Source: Candidatus Hydrogenedentota bacterium
GTDB taxonomy: Bacteria; Hydrogenedentota; Hydrogenedentia; Hydrogenedentales; SLHB01
Direction of reading: 5' to 3'
Length of the DNA stretch: 37,379 bases
Assembly: GCA_016215105.1 (NCBI GenBank)
Contig: JACRLJ010000102.1
Location: 1 to 37,379 of the forward strand
The number at the start of each line of letters is the position of its first letter. The first letter of the stretch is position 1. The translations under genes were made by a program, and so were the position numbers. Shown here in pieces: positions 8,017-16,708 of the stretch. The notes under the pieces were generated by a model. It saw only the letters and a program-made list of their open reading frames with translations, was not told the origin of the DNA and made no database searches.

Positions 8017-8769
8017 TTACACTGCTCCCGTAAGATTGCCGCAATACTCGTCTATCGCCTCCAGCAGGAATTCCGGCAACGTCGGATGCATGCTCCGGAA
8101 CTTTGCGGCGAAGTCCGGGTGCTCACTGTAGAATTGTCCCAGTCCTCGCATCCCCTCCACGCTCGGCTCGTAGAAATACCGAAGGTTCTGATGCCACCGC
8201 GCGACGATCTGCTGAACCTCCGCGCTGCGCGGATCGTGATCGATCTTCTCCACGAAGTCGCGATAGATTGATTCGATCTCCGCCCTAATCGCGGCCTGCT
8301 GCTCCGGCGTGTAAGAACTCCAGTCTGTGCAACCTTCAAACGCCTTGTCTCCAAACCGCTGTCGAATCTCCTCAGCGTACTTCCGCTGCTTTTCCTCGCT
8401 GAAATTCTCGAAGTACTCCTTGTGGCTCATATTTCGCTTTCCTTCCAGATGCAGTATCGTTTTGTCAATCGTCACAATCAACCGTTCGAGCCGGCTTCTT
8501 TGTTGTCGCATCGCCTTCTTGTGCGCCCGGAGCGCGGCGATCACGTCAAAATCCGGGCTTCCGACGATCTCCTTAATCTCCTCCAAAGAGAAGTCCAGTT
8601 CCCGGTAAAACAAAATCTGTTGCAGCCGCAACAGCGACTCATTGCTGTAATAGCGATAACCGTTCTCGCCACACGACGCCGGCTTCAGAAGTCCAATCGC
8701 ATCATAGTGGCGCAACGTGCGCGGGCTGACTCCCGCCAAGTCCGATAATTGCTTAACCGTGTATGCCAT
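8017..8769 (-). CDS. MerR-family regulator with TipAS ligand-binding domain
   Basis: A 250-residue regulator. Residues 1-70 are a MerR winged helix: YTVKQLSDLAGVSPRTLRHYD, then a GYRYYS wing and a LQQILFYRELDFSLEEIK helix. A coiled-coil dimerisation helix follows, then a TipAS domain (~115-245) with WHQNLRYFYEPSVEGMRGLGQFYSEHPDF. TipA-like proteins bind drug-like ligands and activate their promoters by untwisting an overlong spacer. Such a promoter, with a 19-bp spacer, sits immediately upstream on the same strand, so the gene very probably controls itself. No transporter is next to it, so the ligand and other targets are unknown. The divergent neighbour is an MBL-fold hydrolase. Confidence 0.93.
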   Translation of the reverse strand: MAYTVKQLSDLAGVSPRTLRHYDAIGLLKPASCGENGYRYYSNESLLRLQQILFYRELDFSLEEIKEIVGSPDFDVIAALRAHKKAMRQQRSRLERLIVTIDKTILHLEGKRNMSHKEYFENFSEEKQRKYAEEIRQRFGDKAFEGCTDWSSYTPEQQAAIRAEIESIYRDFVEKIDHDPRSAEVQQIVARWHQNLRYFYEPSVEGMRGLGQFYSEHPDFAAKFRSMHPTLPEFLLEAIDEYCGNLTGAV

Positions 8770-8807
8770 AGCGTCCTATTCCCAACGGATTCCGTCCACA
8801 TATCCGA

Positions 8808-8838
8808 CTTATACGGCATGACGTAACGTCAATGTCAA
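8808..8838 (-). promoter_or_regulatory. MerR-type promoter with 19-bp spacer and operator palindrome
   Basis: Minus-strand TTGACA (8838-8833) and TATAAG (8813-8808) are separated by 19 bp, the overlong spacing typical of MerR-activated promoters. The spacer holds a perfect inverted repeat TGACGT-T-ACGTCA (8819-8831). It drives the TipA-like gene beginning 39 bases further on. Confidence 0.75.
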
Positions 8839-8897
8839 GCAGTTTGACTCGCCCCCGGCAAGCGGCTAGCATCAGTACGAAAAAAGAAGGGAAGACC

Positions 8898-9512
8898 GTG
8901 GAAATCCTGCCGTTTCAGATGACGCCGTTCTTCATGAATTGTTACGTGATCCGCGATCACGGCGAGGCTTTGGTCATCGATCCCGGTGAGGCGACGGACG
9001 AGTTGAAGCGCAGCGTGGACGGTTTCAAAGTGCGCGCCATCGTGAATACGCATTGCCACTGTGACCACTGCGGCGGCAACGCCGGCATGGCCGCCTACAC
9101 CGGCGCCGAGCTGGTATGTCACAAAGACGATTTGCCCTTGCTCAGCATAGTCGAGCAACAAGGCGCGATGTTCGGGTTTCAGTGCCCCTCATCGCCGCCG
9201 CCGAACCGTTACCTGAGCGAGGGTGATACGGTGGTTGTCGGAAAGGTGACGTTGAACGTGTTGCATACGCCGGGCCACGCGCCCGGCCACATTGTCCTCG
9301 TTGGCGATGGGTTCGTGATTGCGGGAGACGTGCTTTTCGCCGGTTCGATTGGACGCACGGACCTGCCGGGCGGATCATACGAGCAATTGTTGGAGTCCAT
9401 CCGGACGAAGCTGTTGCCGCTGCCGGACAACACGGTCGTATACAGCGGGCACGGGCCGTCCACAACCATTGGGATTGAACGGCGCTCCAATCCGTTCTTG
9501 GTGGGACTATGA
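8898..9512 (+). CDS. MBL-fold metallo-hydrolase (glyoxalase II-like)
   Basis: A 204-residue metallo-beta-lactamase-fold protein. NTHCHCDHCGG is the HxHxDH zinc motif. A downstream LHTPGHAPGHIVL provides the next histidine, VIAGDVLFAGSIGRTDLPGG the bridging aspartate, and VYSGHGPSTTIGIER the last histidine. Length and layout match the YcbL/glyoxalase II-like group that hydrolyses thioesters such as S-lactoylglutathione. I chose GTG 8898 because AAGGGAAG lies just upstream and the protein then starts at EILPFQMTPF as in relatives; an ATG at 8832 would overlap the MerR promoter region. The stop overlaps the next start (ATGA), so translation is coupled to the 656-residue secreted protein. Confidence 0.88.
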   Translation: MEILPFQMTPFFMNCYVIRDHGEALVIDPGEATDELKRSVDGFKVRAIVNTHCHCDHCGGNAGMAAYTGAELVCHKDDLPLLSIVEQQGAMFGFQCPSSPPPNRYLSEGDTVVVGKVTLNVLHTPGHAPGHIVLVGDGFVIAGDVLFAGSIGRTDLPGGSYEQLLESIRTKLLPLPDNTVVYSGHGPSTTIGIERRSNPFLVGL

Positions 9513-11479
9513 ACATCCTCGGAACCCTGCTAGTGCTGTGGGGCGCGGCTGCGGTGAACATCCAGTTGGCGCCCGATCAACCCATTCCCTACGTCTACGT
9601 CGATGAACCCCTCATCGTGGAATTCAAATCCGAAGAGCCGCTCACGACCCCGGTCCACGTCGAAATCGAAGGCGAACACCGCGCAACCGTCCCGCTCGAT
9701 CTCGCGCCCGTGTCGTTGCGCAGTCACGGGACCTACTGGCAGACCATTGACGGCGCGCCCGTGGATCGCGGCTTGTACCGCGTGAAGATTGTGCTCGTGG
9801 CGAGCAACCAAGAGCAGCAGCTCTCGTTCTGCCGCGTTGACCGTCCCGCGCCTTCCGGAAAGTCGCCTTGGGGCATCGATGTGACCGCGCTGGATGCGCC
9901 GATGCTCGCGGCGATGGCGGCGCTCCCCGCGCGGGCCATTCATTTGGATGGGGCCGCGCCCGGCGCTGAGGCGGCCGCAAGTCGAGCCGCCGCCGCCGGT
10001 TTCCAGGTGAGTCTCATTGTCGATGCGGCTGGTCAAGGCGCCGACGCGCTGGCCGAAACGCTCTCCAAAAAGCTAATCGATCGCGTAACCCGCTGGGATG
10101 TGATATCGCCCGCAAATGGCGATAAGGTAAGCGCAGTTGCCCAGGCAATCCAGCGCGGCGGATCGCGGTCGCCGGTGGCGCTGGTTACCGATGACGCAAA
10201 ATCGTTGGGGACCGCCCTGACTGCCGGAGCCGGGCAATTCGTGAGTGGCATCGTTGTCCGCTGCGGAACAGGCAAAGCGGATTTGGCTTTGTTCCGCGAC
10301 GCCGCCGAGCTGGCCGGGTACGAAGCCCTTCCCATCGTCGTGTGGGAAAAAGAGCCCGGGGCGAATACTCGGGAGGATCAGGCGTTTGAACGCCTTCAGG
10401 TGGAGTACCTGTCCGAAGGCGCGAGCGAATCGGTGTTCGGCGGCGCGGGACTGTTTCGTGACAACGCGTTTCAACCGGCGTTCCCCCACATGAACGCGCT
10501 GGGGCTCCAACTGAGCGGCGCGGTGTACGTGGGCGATGCGCCGGTCGAGGATGGAGTATCGGCGCACGTGTTCCGGAAAGGGAACGCCTGGCTAGTCGTT
10601 TTCTGGAGCGGATCGGCAATAGAGATCAAATTGCCTGTAGGTGACGCCGCCGGCCTCGCGCTTTCCGATGGAGTGAACAATCCGCTGACCGCCCCAGAAG
10701 TGAAGGACGGCGCCGTATCACTAACCGTTGAGCCGGGGTTGAGCTTCTTGCGCGGAGTGGGGGGCACAGTGCTTGGCCAGGCGGCGCACCGCGCGTCGCG
10801 TCAAGCGGCCAAAGCGCTGAACGAAAACAACGCCATCCAGAAGATCATGACGAAAGAGTATGTGGAAGTCGTTAAGACGATTGCCCAACTCGACGCCGGA
10901 AAATCGTCCCGCATGGAGTACCTCGCGCTGCTGCGGGGATTCACCATGCTCGAGGAGCAGTGGCACGCCGGTAAGGTGGCGCGCGCCTCGGCGGTACCGG
11001 CCCTGGCGTCACTGTCGCGCTTGTCGCGAAGCCTGTGCGCGCTCCAGCAGGAAGGCGGAGAACCCTTCGTTGAGCCGCTCCGGAAGACGCTGGCCCGCTG
11101 CGGCGAATATCAATCGCAATACCTCACGAGTTCTGGCGGCGCCCAGGGCGCGCGCGAACGGGGCGACTGGTTGTCGCAGGAGGTCAGCCGGCTCACGGCC
11201 GAGGCTGAGGCCCTCGACAAGGATGGACGCGGCATTGAGGCGGCTGCGGTGGCCGCGATGGCGGAATGGCGGGCGCGTTCGCTCGAGTTCGCCGCAAAGG
11301 CGGCTCCGTTGAGCAAGCCCGATCCCTTCGCTCACCTCTCCGTGCCCGATGACGAAGATTCAAACGGCGGAGACAAGGCCGAAACCAAGAAGTCAGACGA
11401 CAAGAAGAAAGCAACGGGCGCGAAACCGGGCGCGAAAAAGCAGTCCGCGCCAGCGCCAAACAAGTCGAAGAAACAGTAA
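9509..11479 (+). CDS. Secreted protein of unknown function with Lys-rich tail
   Basis: A 656-residue protein I do not recognise. A short hydrophobic N terminus (MNILGTLLVLWGAAAV) looks like a signal peptide. Residues ~20-110 read as a beta-rich domain (YVYVDEPLIVEFKSEEPL, HVEIEGEHRATVPLDL). The middle (~115-420) has alternating beta/alpha segments resembling a degenerate TIM-barrel glycoside-hydrolase scaffold (AAAGFQVSLIVDAAGQ, RVTRWDVISPANG, PIVVWEKEPG) ending in a beta segment with AHVFRKGNAWLVVFWSG. Residues ~430-610 are helical, and the last ~50 are Lys/Asp/Ala-rich and probably disordered. It overlaps the MBL-hydrolase gene by four bases and lies 53 bases before phosphofructokinase. No catalytic residues can be assigned. 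Confidence 0.8.
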   Translation: MNILGTLLVLWGAAAVNIQLAPDQPIPYVYVDEPLIVEFKSEEPLTTPVHVEIEGEHRATVPLDLAPVSLRSHGTYWQTIDGAPVDRGLYRVKIVLVASNQEQQLSFCRVDRPAPSGKSPWGIDVTALDAPMLAAMAALPARAIHLDGAAPGAEAAASRAAAAGFQVSLIVDAAGQGADALAETLSKKLIDRVTRWDVISPANGDKVSAVAQAIQRGGSRSPVALVTDDAKSLGTALTAGAGQFVSGIVVRCGTGKADLALFRDAAELAGYEALPIVVWEKEPGANTREDQAFERLQVEYLSEGASESVFGGAGLFRDNAFQPAFPHMNALGLQLSGAVYVGDAPVEDGVSAHVFRKGNAWLVVFWSGSAIEIKLPVGDAAGLALSDGVNNPLTAPEVKDGAVSLTVEPGLSFLRGVGGTVLGQAAHRASRQAAKALNENNAIQKIMTKEYVEVVKTIAQLDAGKSSRMEYLALLRGFTMLEEQWHAGKVARASAVPALASLSRLSRSLCALQQEGGEPFVEPLRKTLARCGEYQSQYLTSSGGAQGARERGDWLSQEVSRLTAEAEALDKDGRGIEAAAVAAMAEWRARSLEFAAKAAPLSKPDPFAHLSVPDDEDSNGGDKAETKKSDDKKKATGAKPGAKKQSAPAPNKSKKQ

Positions 11480-11532
11480 TCGCAATTAAACGGGCGGGGA
11501 CCAGCATCTTGAACACCGGCAGGAGGGGAGCC

Positions 11533-12504
11533 ATGAAACGCATTGCTGTGTTGACGAGCGGTGGAGATTCGTCGGGTATGAATGCGGCGATTCGCGCGGT
11601 CGTGCGCACCGCCGTCTATCACGGCGCCGAGGTATTCGGCATCGAGCGCGGCTATTCAGGCTTGATCGCCGGCCAAATCCGGCCCATGGGCGCGCGGTCC
11701 GTCAGCGGCATCATCAACCGCGGCGGCACCATTCTGCGGACCGCACGGTGCGCCGAATTCCTCCAGCCGGAGGGCCGCGCTAAAGCCGCCGCGCAATTGA
11801 AAGAGCACGGCATCGAGGGACTCGTGGTCATCGGCGGTGATGGTTCCTACCGCGGCGCGATGCTGTTGCACAAGGAACACGGCGTGCGCTGTATCGGCGT
11901 TCCCGGCACCATAGATAATGACATCGGCGGAACGGATTTCACGATCGGCTACGACACCGCGCTCAATGTGGCGATGGACGCCATTGATCGAATCCGCGAC
12001 ACGGCGGATTCCCACGATCGGCTCTTCTTCATCGAAGTGATGGGACGCCGCAGTGGGTACCTTGCGATGATGAGCGGTATTGCTGGTGGCGCCGAAGAAA
12101 TTCTGATTCCCGAGTCTCCAACCGATCTGGGCAAGCTAATCGAGTCGCTGCGGTCCGGACGCGGCGCCGGAAAAGCGTCATCCATCGTGATCGTCGCCGA
12201 AGGAGATGAATTCGGCAACGCCTACGAGATCGCCAAGAGAGTGGGGGAGCAATCCGAGTTTACGGACTCGCGCTGCGTCGTCATCGGCCACCTGCAACGC
12301 GGCGGTTCGCCGACGGCCTTTGACCGCGTGCTCGCCAGCAGGCTCGGCTTACTCGCGGTGGAAGCCCTTCTCGATGGCGAAACCGGCAAGATGGCCGCGC
12401 TGGTGAGCTCGACCCCGGTCCTAAGGCCCCTTTCCGAAGCCTGGGAAACCCGCAACCAATTCGACCCATCCCTCCTGCGCGTGGCGCATATTCTGGCGGT
12501 ATAA
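11533..12504 (+). CDS. pfkA: ATP-dependent 6-phosphofructokinase
   Basis: A 323-residue enzyme phosphorylating fructose 6-phosphate to fructose 1,6-bisphosphate in glycolysis. Visible motifs are the N-terminal ATP loop VLTSGGDSSGMNAAIR, GGDGSYRGA, the catalytic GTIDNDIGGTDFTIGYDTAL with the base Asp, MGRRSGYLA and HLQRGGSPTAFDR. Gly in GGDGS and Gly before TIDND are the residues that mark ATP-using enzymes; PPi-using forms have Asp and Lys there. The start is fixed by AGGAGGGG (11521-11528), a near-perfect ribosome-binding site. It probably shares a transcript with the two genes before it, and a membrane protein follows after 75 bases. Confidence 0.95.
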   Translation: MKRIAVLTSGGDSSGMNAAIRAVVRTAVYHGAEVFGIERGYSGLIAGQIRPMGARSVSGIINRGGTILRTARCAEFLQPEGRAKAAAQLKEHGIEGLVVIGGDGSYRGAMLLHKEHGVRCIGVPGTIDNDIGGTDFTIGYDTALNVAMDAIDRIRDTADSHDRLFFIEVMGRRSGYLAMMSGIAGGAEEILIPESPTDLGKLIESLRSGRGAGKASSIVIVAEGDEFGNAYEIAKRVGEQSEFTDSRCVVIGHLQRGGSPTAFDRVLASRLGLLAVEALLDGETGKMAALVSSTPVLRPLSEAWETRNQFDPSLLRVAHILAV

Positions 12505-12579
12505 AGTGGCAAGACCGCTGTGTCACAAGTAGGTGATCGCAAGAAGAGCTGACCCGAAGGTTTGGAGGCACGGAAGCGT

Positions 12580-13260
12580 ATGAGGGATGGCCAGCGATCT
12601 CGCATGATCGAACGCGTCGAGGCGCACTTGCGCTATGCGCACTCTCCACGGATGCACATGGCGGCTATCGTCTTGGTGACGGGCCTGGCGGGGTTCTGGT
12701 TCTCGTATGCGTTACTTCAAGCGGGACTCGACGCCATGTGGCTGAGGTACCCCATCGCGGTCGCGCTGGCCTACGGTGTCTTTCTCGCGCTGCTGCGGAT
12801 TTGGCTGACCTGCCAACTCGCCCTATTCAACCGCGAGCATCGAGACCGGGGCTTCGACCTATCCGATATTCCGGTGGACCTTCTCTTCGACGGCGGTGGC
12901 GGCGCTGGTGGCGGCGGCGAGGCCGCGTCCGCTACGGACGTTTTCGATCTGGACGACGCTGTCTTCCTCGTGGTGGCGATTGCCGCGTTGCTGGGCGCTG
13001 TGTTAGCGGTATTCTATATAGTCTACGCGGCGCCGGCCCTGTTCGCGGAAGTCTTCGTAGACGGGGTTTTGGTCACGGGGCTGTACCGGTGCCTCAGAAA
13101 AGAGAATCCGCGCCATTGGATGTACGGCGCGCTTCGGCGTACCTGTGTGCCCGCGTTGATTACCGCGCTGCTGTTCGGCCTCGCCGGTTTCGCAATGCAG
13201 CAGTTCGATCCTGGAGCCAAGTCGATAGGTCACGTCTGTCAGCGTCTCATGCGGTACTGA
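12580..13260 (+). CDS. Multi-pass membrane protein of unknown function
   Basis: About 226 residues. Hydrophobic segments near residues 25-50, 55-80, 130-160 and 195-215 suggest four membrane spans. Between spans two and three is a glycine-rich linker (GGGGAGGGGEA) after a FDLSDIPVDLLF segment. Near the end comes a RKENPRHWMYGALRRT loop. The pattern occurs in uncharacterised bacterial membrane proteins, but I cannot name the family with confidence. ATG 12580 is used because GGAGG and GGAAG lie upstream; an ATG eight codons later is also possible. It follows pfkA and precedes a repeat copy. Confidence 0.7.
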   Translation: MRDGQRSRMIERVEAHLRYAHSPRMHMAAIVLVTGLAGFWFSYALLQAGLDAMWLRYPIAVALAYGVFLALLRIWLTCQLALFNREHRDRGFDLSDIPVDLLFDGGGGAGGGGEAASATDVFDLDDAVFLVVAIAALLGAVLAVFYIVYAAPALFAEVFVDGVLVTGLYRCLRKENPRHWMYGALRRTCVPALITALLFGLAGFAMQQFDPGAKSIGHVCQRLMRY

Positions 13261-13274
13261 ACCATTGCGCTTGC

Positions 13275-13316
13275 CTGGAATTCGGCCAGAAAGCCGGCTT
13301 CTGGCCGCGCCTCTAG
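13275..13316. repeat. CTAG-bounded repeat, minimal unit (copy 3)
   Basis: About 42 bp: a degenerate left end followed by ggaattcggccagaaagcc and ggcttctggccgcgcctctag. This is the simplest form of the family, an almost perfect GGCCAGAAAGCC/GGCTTTCTGGCC hairpin (one T missing) with asymmetric GAATTC and GCGCCT shoulders and a terminal CTAG (13313-13316). It sits between the membrane-protein gene and the gdhA promoter. Confidence 0.7.
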
Positions 13317-13401
13317 AGCGGACACTCGTGAGATAGGCGGCGCCAGATTCCCCTGAGTCCCGACCGGTTCCCGACGCCCCGGGATCGGCTATACAAAACC
13401 C

Positions 13402-14815
<1,414 letters not shown>

Positions 14816-14894
14816 CGGCCGCGCGGGAAACGGTTCTGCGTCCAGTACCTTGCGGTTCGTGGCAGTAGGACGGTTGTTGGTCCGCTAGAACGTA

Positions 14895-14919
14895 GGTCTG
14901 CGCTCGACGAGCGCAGACC
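14895..14919. terminator. Strong hairpin downstream of gdhA
   Basis: GGTCTGCGCT and AGCGCAGACC form a perfect 10-bp stem with a CGACG loop, 80 bases after the gdhA stop. No T-run follows, so it may be an RNA-stabilising hairpin or a REP-type palindrome rather than a classical terminator. Confidence 0.45.
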
Positions 14920-14997
14920 GCCGGAACGTGATTCACTCAGTGCTCGGCGCCTGCTGCGGTTGGCGCCGTCGCCATGGGTGAATTAGGAGGCGCGGTG

Positions 14998-15504
14998 ATG
15001 GAGTCCCGCCGCATTCTTCACCGTATCCGTTTCCTGCTCATCGTCTTCACCGTTGCGCTGGCGTTGAGCGGGCTGACGGCCTTTCCGCTAGCGTGGGAGA
15101 CCGCCGTGCTGGACAGTTGGCTCGGGCAAGGCACAGCGGTCGAGGCCTACTCGCCCGCGTTGGCCCAATGGATCTCGCGCGTACACCCGGCGCTCTCGGA
15201 GACCTACGCCAAGTACCCCTTCATTGCCTACGGCACCGACTGGCTCGCGTTCGCCCACATCGTGATCGCCATCGCATTCTTGGGTCCGATTCGGGATCCC
15301 GTCAAGAACCGTTGGGTGATCGAATTCGGCATGATCGCGTGTGTGCTCGTAATCCCGCTGGCCCTGATCTGCGGCCCCCTGCGCGGTATACCTCTGTATT
15401 GGCGCGTAATCGACTGTTCATTTGGCGTGCTCGGCGTCGTGCCCCTGTGGCTGGCGAGGCGCTATACCCTACGCTTGGAGAAGTTGACGAGCGGAGAGGC
15501 GTAA
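14998..15504 (+). CDS. Small membrane protein of unknown function
   Basis: 168 residues with four likely membrane spans: near residues 8-30 (IRFLLIVFTVALALSGLTAF), 80-100 (DWLAFAHIVIAIAFLG), 113-133 (GMIACVLVIPLALICG) and 140-158 (FGVLGVVPLWLA). The conserved-looking segment TYAKYPFIAYGTDWLAFAH and the following GPIRDPVKNRW recall uncharacterised membrane proteins of Bacteroidetes and planctomycetes. I cannot assign a function. The start is set by AGGAGG (14985-14990), seven bases before the ATG. Confidence 0.75.
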   Translation: MESRRILHRIRFLLIVFTVALALSGLTAFPLAWETAVLDSWLGQGTAVEAYSPALAQWISRVHPALSETYAKYPFIAYGTDWLAFAHIVIAIAFLGPIRDPVKNRWVIEFGMIACVLVIPLALICGPLRGIPLYWRVIDCSFGVLGVVPLWLARRYTLRLEKLTSGEA

Positions 15505-15683
15505 CGCGACGAGTTCCACCCCTCGCGTCCGAAAACAGGCGCTCCCGGCCCTCTTTCGCAACTCCCTTCGCCCCATTGACTTATCCCCCCTTCCCCCTTG
15601 TTTCGAAAACCTGCGCAGTACGCGCCCTCGCCCAGATTCTCCCGCCGACCAGCGTTCCCCCATCATCACGATCAAACGCAGCT

Positions 15684-15719
15684 ATCCCATCCATCCCATA
15701 GCTCCCATTACTCCCATCG
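15684..15719. repeat. Four tandem nonamers in a long intergenic region
   Basis: Units of nine bases with core TCCCAT: atcccatcc, atcccatag, ctcccatta, ctcccatcg. The surrounding gap (15505-15943) contains no convincing gene, is C-rich in its first third, and otherwise shows nothing I can identify. Confidence 0.6.
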
Positions 15720-15943
15720 GACAGCCCTATACCCGAAACAAGTGCCCACATGTATAGAGGGTATTTGGCGAATCGCCTCGAATCGGCGAACTGCCGGGTA
15801 TCACCCGAAAAGCGATCCGAGCGGCGCGATCGGCAAACTTGATTCTCCTGCGCCATCCTCATAGACTCCGCATCATTCGCGATCACCTCCATGGAATCGT
15901 TTCCCATGGAGCAAAGAAGTTCCTCGGTCCGTCACGATGGGGT

Positions 15944-15972
15944 TTGTTTGAATCGGACAACGGCGGTACAAT
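15944..15972 (+). promoter_or_regulatory. Promoter of the amidoligase cluster
   Basis: TTGTTT (15944-15949), 17-bp spacer, TACAAT (15967-15972). The expected start point is about ten bases before the ATG of the C39-like gene, and no ribosome-binding site is visible, so that gene would be translated from a very short or leaderless message. The -35 box is identical to that of gdhA. Confidence 0.55.
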
Positions 15973-15989
15973 TTTCACCATAACGAATC

Positions 15990-16700
15990 ATGGAAACGCG
16001 ACTACAATTCGAGATTCTTCGCCAACCGGACGGCACGACATGCGGCCCGACGTGTCTGCACGCAGTGTACGCATTCTACGCCGACAAAATCGGCTTGCCG
16101 GAGGTCATCGAGGAAACGCACACTCTGGAAGAGGGCGGCACCTTGGCCGCTTTCCTCGGCTCGCACGCCTTACGGCGCGGCTACGCCGCTACCATGTACA
16201 CGTACAACCTGCAACTCTTCGATCCAACGTGGTTCAACGCCAAGCCAGTTGACCTGCGGGCTAAGCTCGAAGATCAACTCGAACACAAGAAAGATCGCAA
16301 GTTGCGCAAGGCCACGCGCGGTTACCAGGAGTTTCTGAGCCTAGGCGGGGAAGTCCTGTTCGAGGACTTGAACGGCCGGCTGATTCGCTCCTATCTCGAC
16401 AAGGGTATTCCCATACTGACCGGTCTGAGCTCGACGTTCTTGTATCGTGGCGCCCGCGAATTCGGAATGGACGCCGAAGACGACGACGTGCGCGGCGAGC
16501 CGTCGGGCCATTTTGTTGTCTTGTGCGGCTACGACCGAAAGACGCGCGAGGTCCTGGTCGCCGATCCGCTCTATCCAAACCCGTTCGCGGACAATCATTT
16601 GTACGCCGTTTCGATTGACCGGGTTATCTGCTCGATACTGCTGGGTATCCTAACCTACGACGGCAATCTCTTGATTATCGAACCGCGCCGGAAACCATAG
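15990..16700 (+). CDS. C39-like (papain-fold) peptidase of an amidoligase cluster
   Basis: A 236-residue cytoplasmic protein with no signal peptide or membrane span. The N-terminal LRQPDGTTCGPTCLHAVYAFY carries the catalytic cysteine in a QxDxxxCGP context typical of peptidase family C39. The C-terminal GEPSGHFVVLCGYDRKTREVLVADPLYPNP supplies the catalytic His and Asp. In the family these domains cut double-glycine leaders, but stand-alone forms next to RimK-like ligases probably process or recycle the ligation product. It is the first gene of a four-gene run: eight bases separate it from the ATP-grasp ligase. All three catalytic residues are present, so it should be active. Confidence 0.85.
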   Translation: METRLQFEILRQPDGTTCGPTCLHAVYAFYADKIGLPEVIEETHTLEEGGTLAAFLGSHALRRGYAATMYTYNLQLFDPTWFNAKPVDLRAKLEDQLEHKKDRKLRKATRGYQEFLSLGGEVLFEDLNGRLIRSYLDKGIPILTGLSSTFLYRGAREFGMDAEDDDVRGEPSGHFVVLCGYDRKTREVLVADPLYPNPFADNHLYAVSIDRVICSILLGILTYDGNLLIIEPRRKP

Positions 16701-16708
16701 GACACACC

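Noticed and set aside
15684-15719. CRISPR array
   Set aside because: The units are only nine bases and contiguous, with no spacers and no cas genes.
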